Origin: CAVRXQ01 sp963849105
GTDB lineage: Bacteria; Actinomycetota; Acidimicrobiia; Acidimicrobiales; Bog-793
DNA length: 64,000 nucleotides
Assembly: GCA_963849105.1 (NCBI GenBank)
Contig: CAWKGD010000003.1
Coordinates: 744,001 to 808,000 of the forward strand
Reading direction: 5' to 3'
Of this stretch, positions 25,832-37,280 are shown piece after piece. Made by a program: the position numbers and the translations under genes. A model generated the notes under the pieces. That model did no database searches, was not told the origin of the DNA, and saw nothing but the letters and a program-made list of their open reading frames with translations. Positions within the stretch are counted from its first letter, which is position 1. The number at the start of each line of letters is the position of its first letter.

Positions 25832-26177
25832 AACCGCTGCTCGGAACCGAGGTTTGGCCCGAGCCACTCCGAAGTAGCCTTATGCCCTTCGGAATCGCTG
25901 ATAGCCGTCTCCCCCTGGGGTCGATCGGCGCCCTCAGCGTGCGCGGGCACCTCCTTCCGCAAGGAAGTGTGCCTGTCGTCGCTCCTTGAGAACGGAATAG
26001 GAACAGCCAAAAGCCAGTGCATGCTCGCGCGCCCGAAAGGTCGCGCGTTCACGAAGTCAATTGCACTGAACACGGACAACGTCCGTTTTGGTGCCAGTCG
26101 GTTCGGAGACATTTCTTGTTTTCGAGCCGGCTCTCTAAGATCGAAATATTGATCGATTCATCGATCGATATGAGGTC
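25832..26177 (+). other. rRNA leader region
   Basis: About 346 bases between promoter and mature 16S, with no gene. It holds several hairpins, for example CTTCC-GCAA-GGAAG inside a longer GGCAC...GTGCC stem near 25950-25980, and CGGACAACGTCCG near 26079. A boxA-like element lies at 25984-26000. Just before the 16S, around 26145-26170, is an AT-rich stretch with repeated ATCGAT. A second weaker promoter cannot be excluded. Confidence 0.6.
25984..26000 (+). promoter_or_regulatory. boxA-like antitermination element in rRNA leader
   Basis: CCTTGAGAACGGAATAG matches the element in the 16S-23S spacer (CTTTGAGAACTCCATAG, 27913-27929) and the actinobacterial boxA pattern TTTGAGAACTCAATAG. It is expected to load Nus factors for rRNA antitermination. 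Confidence 0.6.
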
Positions 26178-27950
<1,773 letters not shown>

Positions 27951-29118
27951 CTCCAAGCTACAAAGAGCCAACGGTGGATGCCTTGGCGCCTGAAGCCGAT
28001 GAAGGACGTGGGAGGCTGCGAAAAGCTACGGGGAGCTGCCGACCAAGCTTCGATCCGTAGATGTCCGAATGGGGAAACCCGTCACCCGTCATGGGGTGTC
28101 ACCCTGGTCTGAATGCATAGGGCCAGCGGAGGGAACCGGGGGGAATGAAACATCTGAGTACCCCGAGGAAAAGAAAGCAAAATGCGACTCCCTGAGTAGC
28201 GGCGAGCGAAAAGGGAAGAGCCTAAACCGGTCCAGTGTCAAGCCTGGTGGCGTTGCTGGGTCGGGGTCGTGGGAAATCGCTTGAGGGGGCACCAGACCTC
28301 TCGCGGAGTTAAAAAATCGCCGTCTAGTGGAAGTGTTCTGGAACGGCACGCCATAGGGGGTAACAGCCCCGTACACGAAAGGCGAGCGATCTCCGTTGTG
28401 ATTCTCCCGAGTAGCGCCGGATCTGGGAAAGCCGGCGCGAATCTACGAGGACCACCTCGAAAGGCTAAGTACTAACAGGCGACCGATAGCGAACTAGTAC
28501 CGTGAGGGAAAGGTGAAAAGCACCCCGGGAGGGGAGTGAAATAGTACCTGAAACCGTTGGTTTACAAACAGTCAGAGCGTCGTCGATATTTACGAATATC
28601 GGCCGCAATGGCGTGCCTTTTGAAGAATGAGCCAGCGAGTTACCGTGTGTGGCGAGGTTAACCCGAATGGGGTAGCCGGAGCGAAAGCGAGTCTGAATAG
28701 GGCGTTCAGTCGCATGCGGTAGACCCGAAGCCGGGTGATCTTGCCATGGGCAGGCTGAAGCGGGGGTAAGACCTCGTGGAGGGCCGAACCCACCATGGTT
28801 GAAAACATGGGGGATGACCTGTGGTAAGGGGTGAAAGGCCAATCAAACCCGGTGATAGCTGGTTCTCCCCGAAATGCATTTAGGTGCAGCGTCAGATGTT
28901 TAGCACCGGAGGTAGAGCACTGAATGGGTTAGGGGGCCTACAAGCTTACCGACCCCAATCAAACTCCGAATGCCGGTGCTCTAAGTCTGGCAGTGAGACC
29001 ACGGGGGATGAGCTTCGTTGGTCGAGAGGGAAACAGCCCAGACCGCCAGCTAAGGCCCCAAATTCTTGACTAAGTGGAAAACGATGTGGGGACGCAGAAA
29101 CAGCCAGGAGGTTGGCTC

Positions 29119-29166
<48 letters not shown>

Positions 29167-30008
29167 GCCCCGCGCGGACAATGTAACGGGGCTTAAGTCA
29201 AGAGCCGAAGCTGCGGATTCCCGCGTAAGCGGGAGTGGTAGGGGAGCGTCGACTGTGCCGCGAAGCGGGGATGTGAATCGTCGTGGAGCGCAGTCGAGTG
29301 AGAATGCTGGCATGAGTAGCGAGAGAGGGGTGAGAAACCCCTCCGCCGTAAGCCCAAGGGTTCCTGGGGAAGGCTAATCCGCCCAGGGTCAGTCGGGAGC
29401 TAAGGCGAGGCCGAAAGGCGTAGTCGATGCACAACTGGTTGATATTCCAGTACCACCGTGTCCGCGCCCATTCCAAATCAGGGGTACTAAGGGGCTGACC
29501 TTCGGGTCGAACTGACCGACCCTGAAGAGGAAAGCGATGAGGGGACGCAGGAGGATAGGTGAGCCCAGGCGTTGGTTGTCCTGGGGGAAGCGTGTAGGAG
29601 GGGACCTAGGCAAATCCGGGTCCCGCATCTTCGAGACGTGATCCCGAGCCGTTTCAGGCGAAGTCATCAAGTCCATGCTGCCGAGAAAAGCCTCTAGCGA
29701 GCTGACATGGTGCCCGTACCCCAAACCGACTCAGGTGGGCAGGTAGAGAATACCAAGGCGATCGGGAGAACTGTGGTTAAGGAACTCGGCAAAATGCCCC
29801 CGTAACTTCGGGAGAAGGGGGGCCTCATTAGGGTGAAAGGGCTTCGCGCCCTTGAGCTTGAAGAGGCCGCAGAGAATTGGGGGAAGCGACTGTTTAATAA
29901 AAACACAGCAGCGTGCGAAGTCCTAAGACGATGTATACGCTGTGACGCCTGCCCGGTGCCGGAAGGTTACGGGGAGGGGTTAGTCCTTCGGGACGAAGCT
30001 CTGAACCT

Positions 30009-30051
<43 letters not shown>

Positions 30052-30835
30052 TACCGCCCTCTCAGCAGGCAGAGAGGAGCTGCCCCTTTTGTCGGTGACG
30101 ACAAAATGAGTAGTCGGCCATTTGCTGGAAAAGCCGGAGAATCCTTCGCTACTAGTCGTTATGTCTGGTGATACACCGAGGGTGTATATCGAGAGACATG
30201 GACGGCAGTGACAACGCGCAAGGTGCGGAAAACCAGCAGGAAAGACTCGAGTACCACGGATGGATCGTGGGTTTTGTTGATGGAGAAGGCTGCTTCAGCT
30301 GTCCTAATCTTCCGAAACAGAACGACGTCCTTGGGCTGGCAAGTACAACCGACTTTCAAGGTTGTGCAGGGAGCCAGCAGCCGGGACGTTCTGGAGGAAT
30401 TGAGGAGATTCTTCGAATGCGGTCGCGTCTACGCGAACAAGCGCCAGGACAATCACAAAGAGGACCTGGTTGTTTACAGCGTCAGCCGCCTCCGCGATCT
30501 GATCGAGGTAATCATTCCGTTCTTTCAGTCCCACCAGTTGCGAACTGCGAAGAGGGAAAACTTCGACAAGTTCGCGTGCATCGTCCATCAGGTTGCCCAA
30601 AAGGTTCACCTGACAGCGTTCGGCATGACAGAAATTGCCACGATCGCTGAGGCGATGAATCAGCGGAAACCATCTCAGTACTTGAGAATCCTCAGAGACC
30701 ATACGCCGACCAACTCGCCATCCCTGGTGAGTTGAAGAGATGGTCCGACCCCCGTGGCGACGCGGGGAGGTTGGCGGAAACGACCAACCCGCCCGACACT
30801 TGAAAAGTGTGTCGGGTTCACAAGTAACAGTAACG
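30052..30835 (+). ncRNA. Group I intron 1 in 23S (after E. coli U1931), with homing endonuclease ORF
   Basis: The 784-base insert begins after CCTAAGGT, so the exon ends in U as required, and it ends in G before AGCGAAATTCC. Core motifs in order: P/Q region GGTGCGG..AACCAGCAGGAAAGAC (30223-30245), R element CCTCAGAGACCATACGCC (about 30690-30706) and S element AAGAGATGGTCCGA (30735-30748). R AGACCA and S TGGTC.. pair as P7. A hairpin CCCCGTG-GCGA-CGCGGGG follows S, a GNRA-type P9. The endonuclease ORF lies between Q and R, that is in the P6 side. A clear P1 with the exon was not found. Position 1931 is also the site of introns in Thermotoga. Confidence 0.88.
30198..30735 (+). pseudogene. LAGLIDADG homing endonuclease of intron 1, frameshifted
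   Basis: Single-motif LAGLIDADG endonuclease, a type that acts as a homodimer. Frame one gives NQQERLEYHGWIVGFVDGEG (motif near residue 25) to GCFS. Frame two resumes at 30301 as VLIFRNRTTSLGWQVQPTFK, then LEELRRFFECGRVYANKR, LRDLIEVIIPFFQSHQL and REN..KFACIVHQV, as in other rRNA-intron endonucleases. Removing one base (T at 30300) joins them perfectly; uninterrupted length would be about 178 residues. The ORF overlaps the Q motif at its start and the R motif at its end. It is either decayed or hit by a sequencing indel. Confidence 0.85.
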
Positions 30836-30855
30836 AGCGAAATTCCTTGTCGGGT

Positions 30856-31176
30856 AATTGAGTTGCCCGGCGCGGAAGTGATTCCGTGCAAACACCCGCT
30901 CATAACGGCGAAGCCCCACCCAATGGTCTCGACCAAGGACGAGATAATCATTGGCGGGTAATGCCGTGGGAAGCCCTCTGTTGCGAAGGTTGTGACATGG
31001 CCCCGTAACGACTGAGCCCTTAAGGGCGAGGCTCCAGTCCTGCCTCATCGGAATTAAGTGTTCCGCTTTGGCAAATCTACGACTGGTGCAATACGCGGGC
31101 TCTTCAAAGGAAGATTTCCGATTGAACTTTGAAGATGAAGGCATAGTCTGTCGCCCTCGAAAGAGGGATCACGACG
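30856..31176 (+). ncRNA. Group I intron 2 in 23S (after E. coli U1951), no ORF
   Basis: A 321-base insert between GTCGGGT and AAGTTCCGACC. The exon end GTCGGGT pairs with GCCCGGC at 30865-30871, giving a seven-pair P1 with the diagnostic U-G at the splice site. The insert ends in G. An S-like element AAGGCATAGTCTG (31138-31150) can pair AGTC with GACT in CGACTGAG (about 31009) or ACGACTGG (about 31079) as P7, and a CCCTC-GAAA-GAGGG hairpin (31154-31167) follows as P9. Core sequence differs from introns 1 and 3. The same site, 1951, holds an intron in Coxiella 23S. No endonuclease is left. Confidence 0.82.
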
Positions 31177-31454
31177 AAGTTCCGACCTGCACGAATGGCG
31201 CAACGACTTCCCTACTGTCTCAACCACAGACCCGGCGAAATTGAAGTACGAGTAAAGATGCTCGTTAGCTGCATCAGGACGGAAAGACCCCGTGGACCTT
31301 TACTGCAACTTGATGTTGGGTTTTGGGACTGATTGTGTAGGATAGGTGGGAGCCTTGGAAGCTTTGGCGCTAGCCAGAGTGGAGGCAACGTTGAAATACC
31401 ACCCTGTTAGTTCTGGGACTCTAACCTCGGTCCGTGACCCGGATCAGGAACAGC

Positions 31455-31508
<54 letters not shown>

Positions 31509-31712
31509 CCAAAGGTTCCCTCAGGCTGGTTGGCAATCAGCCGTCGAGTGCAATGGCAAAAGGGAGCTTGACTGCGAGACCCACAAGTCGAGCAGGTGCG
31601 AAAGCAGGGCATAGTGATCCGGCGGTTGCTTGTGGAAGCGCCGTCGCTCAACGGATAAAAGGTACCCCGGGGATAACAGGCTCATCTTCCCCAAGAGTCC
31701 ATATCGACGGGA

Positions 31713-31758
<46 letters not shown>

Positions 31759-31759
31759 C

Positions 31760-31795
<36 letters not shown>

Positions 31796-31829
31796 TACGC
31801 GAGCTGGGTTTAGAACGTCGCGAGACAGT

Positions 31830-32095
31830 GAATCAACCGCGCTGTCGTAAAACTTGGCTAAATGCTGGAAACACCGGGTATCCCGCGCTACTCATCTGGA
31901 AAGTTCCAGATAGTGACAAAGTGACGGGTGCGGTCAATCAGCAGGAAAGACTCGTCTTAACGGACGGGAATCCTCAGAGACCATATGCCAAGCACCGAAT
32001 TCGGTGAAGATATGGTCCGATCTGCATGGCGACATGCAGAGCTAGGCAGAAATGCCCTAGCCCCCGAAAACGAAGATTCGGTGGTAACAACAATG
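31830..32095 (+). ncRNA. Group I intron 3 in 23S (after E. coli U2604), no ORF
   Basis: A 266-base insert after GAGACAGT, ending in G before TCGGTCCC. Exon GACAGT pairs with intron GCTGTC at 31841-31846, ending in the U-G wobble at the splice site. Q element AATCAGCAGGAAAGAC (31936-31951), R element CCTCAGAGACCATATGCC (31972-31989) and S element AAGATATGGTCCGA (32007-32020) are near-identical to intron 1. The hairpin TCTGCATG-GCGA-CATGCAGA follows S. Only about 20 bases separate Q and R, so no ORF fits there. Numbering was done by counting from pseudouridine site 2604/2605. Confidence 0.87.
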
Positions 32096-32226
32096 TCGGT
32101 CCCTATCCGATGCAGCCGTAGGAGATCTGAGGAAGGCTGTCCCTAGTACGAGAGGACCGGGACGGACGCAGCTCTCGTGTGCCAGTTGTCCTGCCAAGGG
32201 CACGGCTGGTTTGCGACCTGCGGGTG

Positions 32227-32258
<32 letters not shown>

Positions 32259-32437
32259 TCGTTCCAAGATGAGATCTCCCACAGGGTCAACCTGGTAAGG
32301 CCCGTGGTCAGACCACCACGTTGATAGGCCGGAGGTGTAAGCACGGTGACGTGTTCAGCCGACCGGTACTAATCGGCCGAGGGCTTGGATTCTCGCTCGT
32401 GCTCGCTATGGAAGGCTCGAAGGATCGCTTCACGCGT

Positions 32438-32479
32438 TCCCAGAGCGAATGCACTTTTTTGAATAGGCATTCGCTGGGA
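32438..32479 (+). other. 23S-5S spacer processing stem
   Basis: TCCCAGAGCGAATGC (32438-32452) pairs with GCATTCGCTGGGA (32467-32479), with a two-base bulge. It lies between the 23S and 5S genes and looks like an RNase III-type processing stem. The loop contains a run of six or seven T but is followed directly by 5S, so it is not taken as a terminator. Confidence 0.5.
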
Positions 32480-32487
32480 GCCAAGGT

Positions 32488-32605
<118 letters not shown>

Positions 32606-32620
32606 TTGATCTCAGATTGG

Positions 32621-32662
32621 GCCTCCGCACGAAGCGAACACGCTGTCGTGCGGAGGCTCTTT
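32621..32662 (+). terminator. rRNA operon terminator
   Basis: GCCTCCGCACGA (32621-32632) and TCGTGCGGAGGC (32646-32657) form a perfect 12-base-pair stem, followed by TCTTT. It stands 15 bases after 5S. Confidence 0.85.
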
Positions 32663-32711
32663 CGCGTCGGAAAGTTTCTCAATCCAACGCAGTAAACACC
32701 GTGCGTTCCGG

Positions 32712-32725
32712 TAGGTTCGATTGAT
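32712..32725 (+). promoter_or_regulatory. -10-like box for the TPR protein gene
   Basis: GGTAGGTT, then eight bases, then ATG at 32726. No Shine-Dalgarno is present. It gives the TPR gene its own start just 50 bases after the rRNA terminator. Confidence 0.4.
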
Positions 32726-34192
32726 ATGGCGGGTCGCGCGCAGTCATCAGCCGCATCGCCGGGTAATCACCGTCGACAGGTCTCGAAAGCGGTTCGCGGA
32801 GGCCAGGGTCCAGCGAAGCGCCGCACTACATCCACTGGCGCGGCGCAACCATCGAGATCCCACTCCGGTCGCCGAAGTCAATCGTCCCCGAACTCGAGCG
32901 GAGACAACGCTCGAAAGGCTGGAAACCGGAGGAGCCCGGGCCGAGCTACCAGATCTGACCCACGCGGCCAGAGCAATCGCGCCGGCGAGGGATCAATCAG
33001 GAGCAGTCGTCGTCGGGAAGATGGGTACGGACCTGAACGCGGGCGCCGAGAACCCGAGGAACGCGGAGCCAGACGCAGCGATCGCGGCTCAGGCTTTGTT
33101 TCATCACGGAATCGCACGCCGGGGAGTCACGAATCACCGCCGGATCGCGCTCGAACCCGCGCAGGCAGCTCGTCAATCCGAGGCGCGAACCCACGGCGCG
33201 CTTCGACGCAACGGCGCGGTTCGGATCGCAGCGCGCGGGGCTCCTTCGGTGGAGGAAACTTCGGTGTTCAGCCGGGTCGTCCAGATTGGGGGAGTGTCGC
33301 TCGACGAGGTGCGTTCCGAGTAACGGCTGAGCCGGACGAGCAACCCCGTCAACGGCGTTCGGATTCACGTCCCGAAAGCGATCGCCATGAGCCGTCGCCA
33401 CGCCCCCAACATCTGAACGCCCGCTTTCGAATTGTTCGATCGAACGACGGCGTTCGGGTATTGCGCGACGAACAGCGGGGATCGACACCGGTCACTAGCC
33501 GCCGCGGTCGCGGACCGCGCGGACGCCGAACGCCGGCTGGCGTACGCACCGATGTTGCATCCGCGGCTCCGGCGCGCTTGCGAGCACAAATCGAGGGTCG
33601 CCTCGTGGAAGCAGCGGCAGCTTACGAGCGTGATCGATATCAAGACGCCCTTCGCATCCTGCGCTCCCTTCCGCACGAATCCAGCAATATCGGTGCAGTA
33701 AGAGAATTGCGCGGACTTACGCTCTACCGGCTGGGCCGATGGAGTGAGGCATTGCGGGAGTTGCGTGCGTTCGTGGAGCTCACCGGCTCGGTCGATCAGC
33801 ATCCGGTTATTGCCGACTCAGAGCGTGCACTTGGCCACCACGACCGCGTCGCGACGATCTGGTCGGAGATACGCCAGTCGGGCACCTCGAGCGACGTTTT
33901 GACCGAAGGTCGGCTCGTCATGGCGGGCTCGCTCGCTGATCGCGGCATGTACAAGGAGGCCATCGCGCTCTTGGGTCCGGCGACGCTTCGGAAGGTCTCG
34001 AAACCGCACGAACGCCACATCCGACAGTGGTATCTGCTCGGCGATCTCTACGAGCGGACAGGTGACGTGCCGCGGGCGCGGGAGTTGTTCCAGCGAGTCG
34101 TCGACGCGGATCCTGAGACGTCCGACGCGGTCGAGCGACTGTCGTCGCTGAGTACACCGAGCCGTCGTAGTGCACCGAAGCGCCACAGGTAG
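32726..34192 (+). CDS. TPR protein with long Arg/Ser/Gly-rich disordered N-terminus
   Basis: Not assigned to a named family. The first 275 or so residues are low-complexity and strongly basic (Arg, Ser, Gly, Pro), with repeats of RRS and RGS type, and look disordered. Residues 285-475 form helical pairs typical of tetratricopeptide repeats: AAAYERDRYQDALRILRSLP, YRLGRWSEALRELRAFVEL and GDLYERTGDVPRARELFQRV. No signal peptide or membrane segment is seen, so it is cytoplasmic; the basic tail may bind RNA or DNA. A second frame over the N-terminal part (32721-33323) is also open and less biased, but lacks a continuation. It is located right after the rRNA operon. Confidence 0.75.
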   Translation: MAGRAQSSAASPGNHRRQVSKAVRGGQGPAKRRTTSTGAAQPSRSHSGRRSQSSPNSSGDNARKAGNRRSPGRATRSDPRGQSNRAGEGSIRSSRRREDGYGPERGRREPEERGARRSDRGSGFVSSRNRTPGSHESPPDRARTRAGSSSIRGANPRRASTQRRGSDRSARGSFGGGNFGVQPGRPDWGSVARRGAFRVTAEPDEQPRQRRSDSRPESDRHEPSPRPQHLNARFRIVRSNDGVRVLRDEQRGSTPVTSRRGRGPRGRRTPAGVRTDVASAAPARLRAQIEGRLVEAAAAYERDRYQDALRILRSLPHESSNIGAVRELRGLTLYRLGRWSEALRELRAFVELTGSVDQHPVIADSERALGHHDRVATIWSEIRQSGTSSDVLTEGRLVMAGSLADRGMYKEAIALLGPATLRKVSKPHERHIRQWYLLGDLYERTGDVPRARELFQRVVDADPETSDAVERLSSLSTPSRRSAPKRHR

Positions 34193-34242
34193 GCTGACGC
34201 GGCAAACGCGCGCGGGTCCGCGCACGAAAGCGGAGGTGGATC

Positions 34243-35298
<1,056 letters not shown>

Positions 35299-35336
35299 GG
35301 CCGATTGGCCCTCATCACCTGCCAGAGATACCCCGG

Positions 35337-35342
35337 TAGACT
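35337..35342 (+). promoter_or_regulatory. -10-like box upstream of korA
   Basis: GGTAGACT matches the extended -10 form seen elsewhere in the window. Here about 30 bases of leader with AAGGGG precede the TTG start at 35373, so this gene would have an ordinary leader and a ribosome binding site. Confidence 0.4.
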
Positions 35343-35372
35343 GGCGTTCCACGTACGTTTAAGGGGCAGCCG

Positions 35373-37280
35373 TTGAGTAGCACGGTCGAACGGTCGCCAG
35401 GCCACAAGCTCGAGAAGCTCGACAGCGTCGTCATCCGTTTCGCCGGTGACTCCGGCGACGGCATGCAGGTCACCGGGGACCGCTTCACGACTGAGAGTGC
35501 GCTTTTCGGCAACGACCTCGCCACCCTGCCGAACTTCCCGGCCGAGATCCGCGCCCCGGCGGGGACGCTGCCCGGGGTTTCCGCCTTCCAGGTCCAAATC
35601 GCCGACCACGACGTGATGACGCCGGGCGACGAGCCGACGGTGCTCGTCGCGATGAATCCGGCGGCGTTGCGGGCGAACGTCGGCGAGCTCGCAAAGTCGG
35701 GCACCGTGATCTTGAACGTCGACGCCTTCGACCAGCGCGCGCTCGAAAAGGCCGGCTACGCGTCGAATCCGCTCGAAGACGGCAGCCTTTCAGGTTTCCG
35801 GGTCTACGAGATCCCGATGACCTCGCTCACCATCGAAGCGTGCAAGCCGACCGGCGCGAAACCACGCGACGCCGAACGGAGCAAGAACTTCTTCGCACTT
35901 GGCGTCATCTCTTGGCTCTACGGGCGCCCGACCGACACGACGCTCGCGTGGATCGCGCAGCGCTACGCGTCACGCCCCGAAGTCGTCGAAGCGAACACGC
36001 TCGCGTTCAAAGCCGGCTTCAACTTCGGCGAGACGACCGAGCTCTTCGATGCCTCGTATGAAGTGCCGGCGTTCAAGCTCGGCCCCGGCGAGTACACAAA
36101 CGTCACGGGCAACACCGCGACCGCTTGGGGTTTGCTCGCCGCGTCGAAGCTTTCCGGTTTGAAGATCTTCCTCGGCGCCTATCCGATCACGCCGGCGTCG
36201 GACCTCTTGCATGAGCTCGCGAAGGACAAGCACTTCGGCGTCGTCACCTTCCAAGCTGAAGACGAGATCGCCGGCATCGGCGCTGCACTCGGCGCGTCCT
36301 TCGGGGGATCGCTCGGGGTGACGACGACGAGCGGGCCGGGCGTCGACTTGAAGTCCGAGACGCTCGGGCTCGCGATCTCCTTAGAGCTGCCGCTCGTCCT
36401 GATCGACGTACAGCGCGGCGGTCCGTCGACCGGATTGCCGACGAAGTCCGAACAGGCCGACCTCCTGCTCGCGATGTTCGGACGTCACGGCGAGGCGCCG
36501 TTGCCGATCGTCGCCGCACGCACGCCGTCGCACTGCTTCGAGGCCGCGATCGAAGCCGCGCGTCTCGCTCTCAAGTACCGCACGCCGGTGATCTTGTTGA
36601 CCGACGGCTACCTGGCGAACAGCTCCGAGCCGTGGCGGCTGCCCGACGTCGCCGCGTTCGCCGACATCTCTGTCGAATTCGCGACCGAGCCGAACCACGT
36701 CGACGAGGAGGGCAACGCCTCGTTCTGGCCGTACGTGCGCGACCCGCAGACGCTCGCTCGTCAGTGGGCGATCCCGGGCACGCCCGGACTCGAACACCGC
36801 GTCGGCGGCATCGAAAAGGCGGACGGTTCCGGCAACGTCTCGTACGACCCGGAGAACCACGAGCACATGGTGCACTTACGCGCACAGAAGATCGCCGGGA
36901 TCGCGCTCGACATCCCGCCGCTCGACGTCGACGACCCCGACGGTGCGGAACTGTTGGTGCTTGGGTGGGGATCCACCTACGGTGTCAACGTCGCGGCGGT
37001 CCAGCGCGTCCGCGCCCGCGGCATCAAGGTCGCGCAGGCGCATCTCATGCACCTGAACCCTTTCCCTTCCAATCTCGGCGAGGTACTCGGCCGCTATCGC
37101 CGCGTGCTCATCCCGGAGAACAACTTGGGTCAGCTCGCGATGCTCGTGCGGGCGCATTTCCTCGTCGACGCGGTGACGCTTTCCAAGGTGCAAGGAACGC
37201 CGTTCCGCATCGCAGAGGTCGAGCGGGCGATCGTCGATCTGTTGGGCGCGTCCGAAGGGACAGAGGAGGTCGCGCAGTGA
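35373..37280 (+). CDS. korA: 2-oxoacid:ferredoxin oxidoreductase, alpha subunit (gamma-alpha fusion)
   Basis: KorA-type subunit that, with KorB, oxidatively decarboxylates 2-oxoglutarate (or another 2-oxoacid) to its acyl-CoA using ferredoxin. The N-terminal gamma-like domain shows VIRFAGDSGDGMQVTGDRF and LPNFPAEIRAPAGTLPGVSA. The alpha domain from about residue 240 has LGAYPITPASDLLHEL, FQAEDEIAGIGAALGASFGG, TTTSGPGVDLKSE and DVQRGGPSTGLPTKSEQADLL. It has 635 residues. TTG start follows AAGGGG. The korB start overlaps its stop (GTGA). Mycobacterial homologues use 2-oxoglutarate. Confidence 0.93.
   Translation: MSSTVERSPGHKLEKLDSVVIRFAGDSGDGMQVTGDRFTTESALFGNDLATLPNFPAEIRAPAGTLPGVSAFQVQIADHDVMTPGDEPTVLVAMNPAALRANVGELAKSGTVILNVDAFDQRALEKAGYASNPLEDGSLSGFRVYEIPMTSLTIEACKPTGAKPRDAERSKNFFALGVISWLYGRPTDTTLAWIAQRYASRPEVVEANTLAFKAGFNFGETTELFDASYEVPAFKLGPGEYTNVTGNTATAWGLLAASKLSGLKIFLGAYPITPASDLLHELAKDKHFGVVTFQAEDEIAGIGAALGASFGGSLGVTTTSGPGVDLKSETLGLAISLELPLVLIDVQRGGPSTGLPTKSEQADLLLAMFGRHGEAPLPIVAARTPSHCFEAAIEAARLALKYRTPVILLTDGYLANSSEPWRLPDVAAFADISVEFATEPNHVDEEGNASFWPYVRDPQTLARQWAIPGTPGLEHRVGGIEKADGSGNVSYDPENHEHMVHLRAQKIAGIALDIPPLDVDDPDGAELLVLGWGSTYGVNVAAVQRVRARGIKVAQAHLMHLNPFPSNLGEVLGRYRRVLIPENNLGQLAMLVRAHFLVDAVTLSKVQGTPFRIAEVERAIVDLLGASEGTEEVAQ

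Noticed and set aside
32451..32480. T run and stem between 23S and 5S as a terminator
   Set aside because: The T run lies in the loop, not after the stem, and 5S follows at once. It is better read as a processing stem.
32721..33323. 200-codon open frame overlapping the N-terminal part of the TPR protein, with more normal residue composition
   Set aside because: It stops without joining any domain, and the other frame runs on into the TPR part. Open alternate frames are expected over GC-rich, Arg/Ser-coding DNA. Mentioned as a question under the TPR finding.
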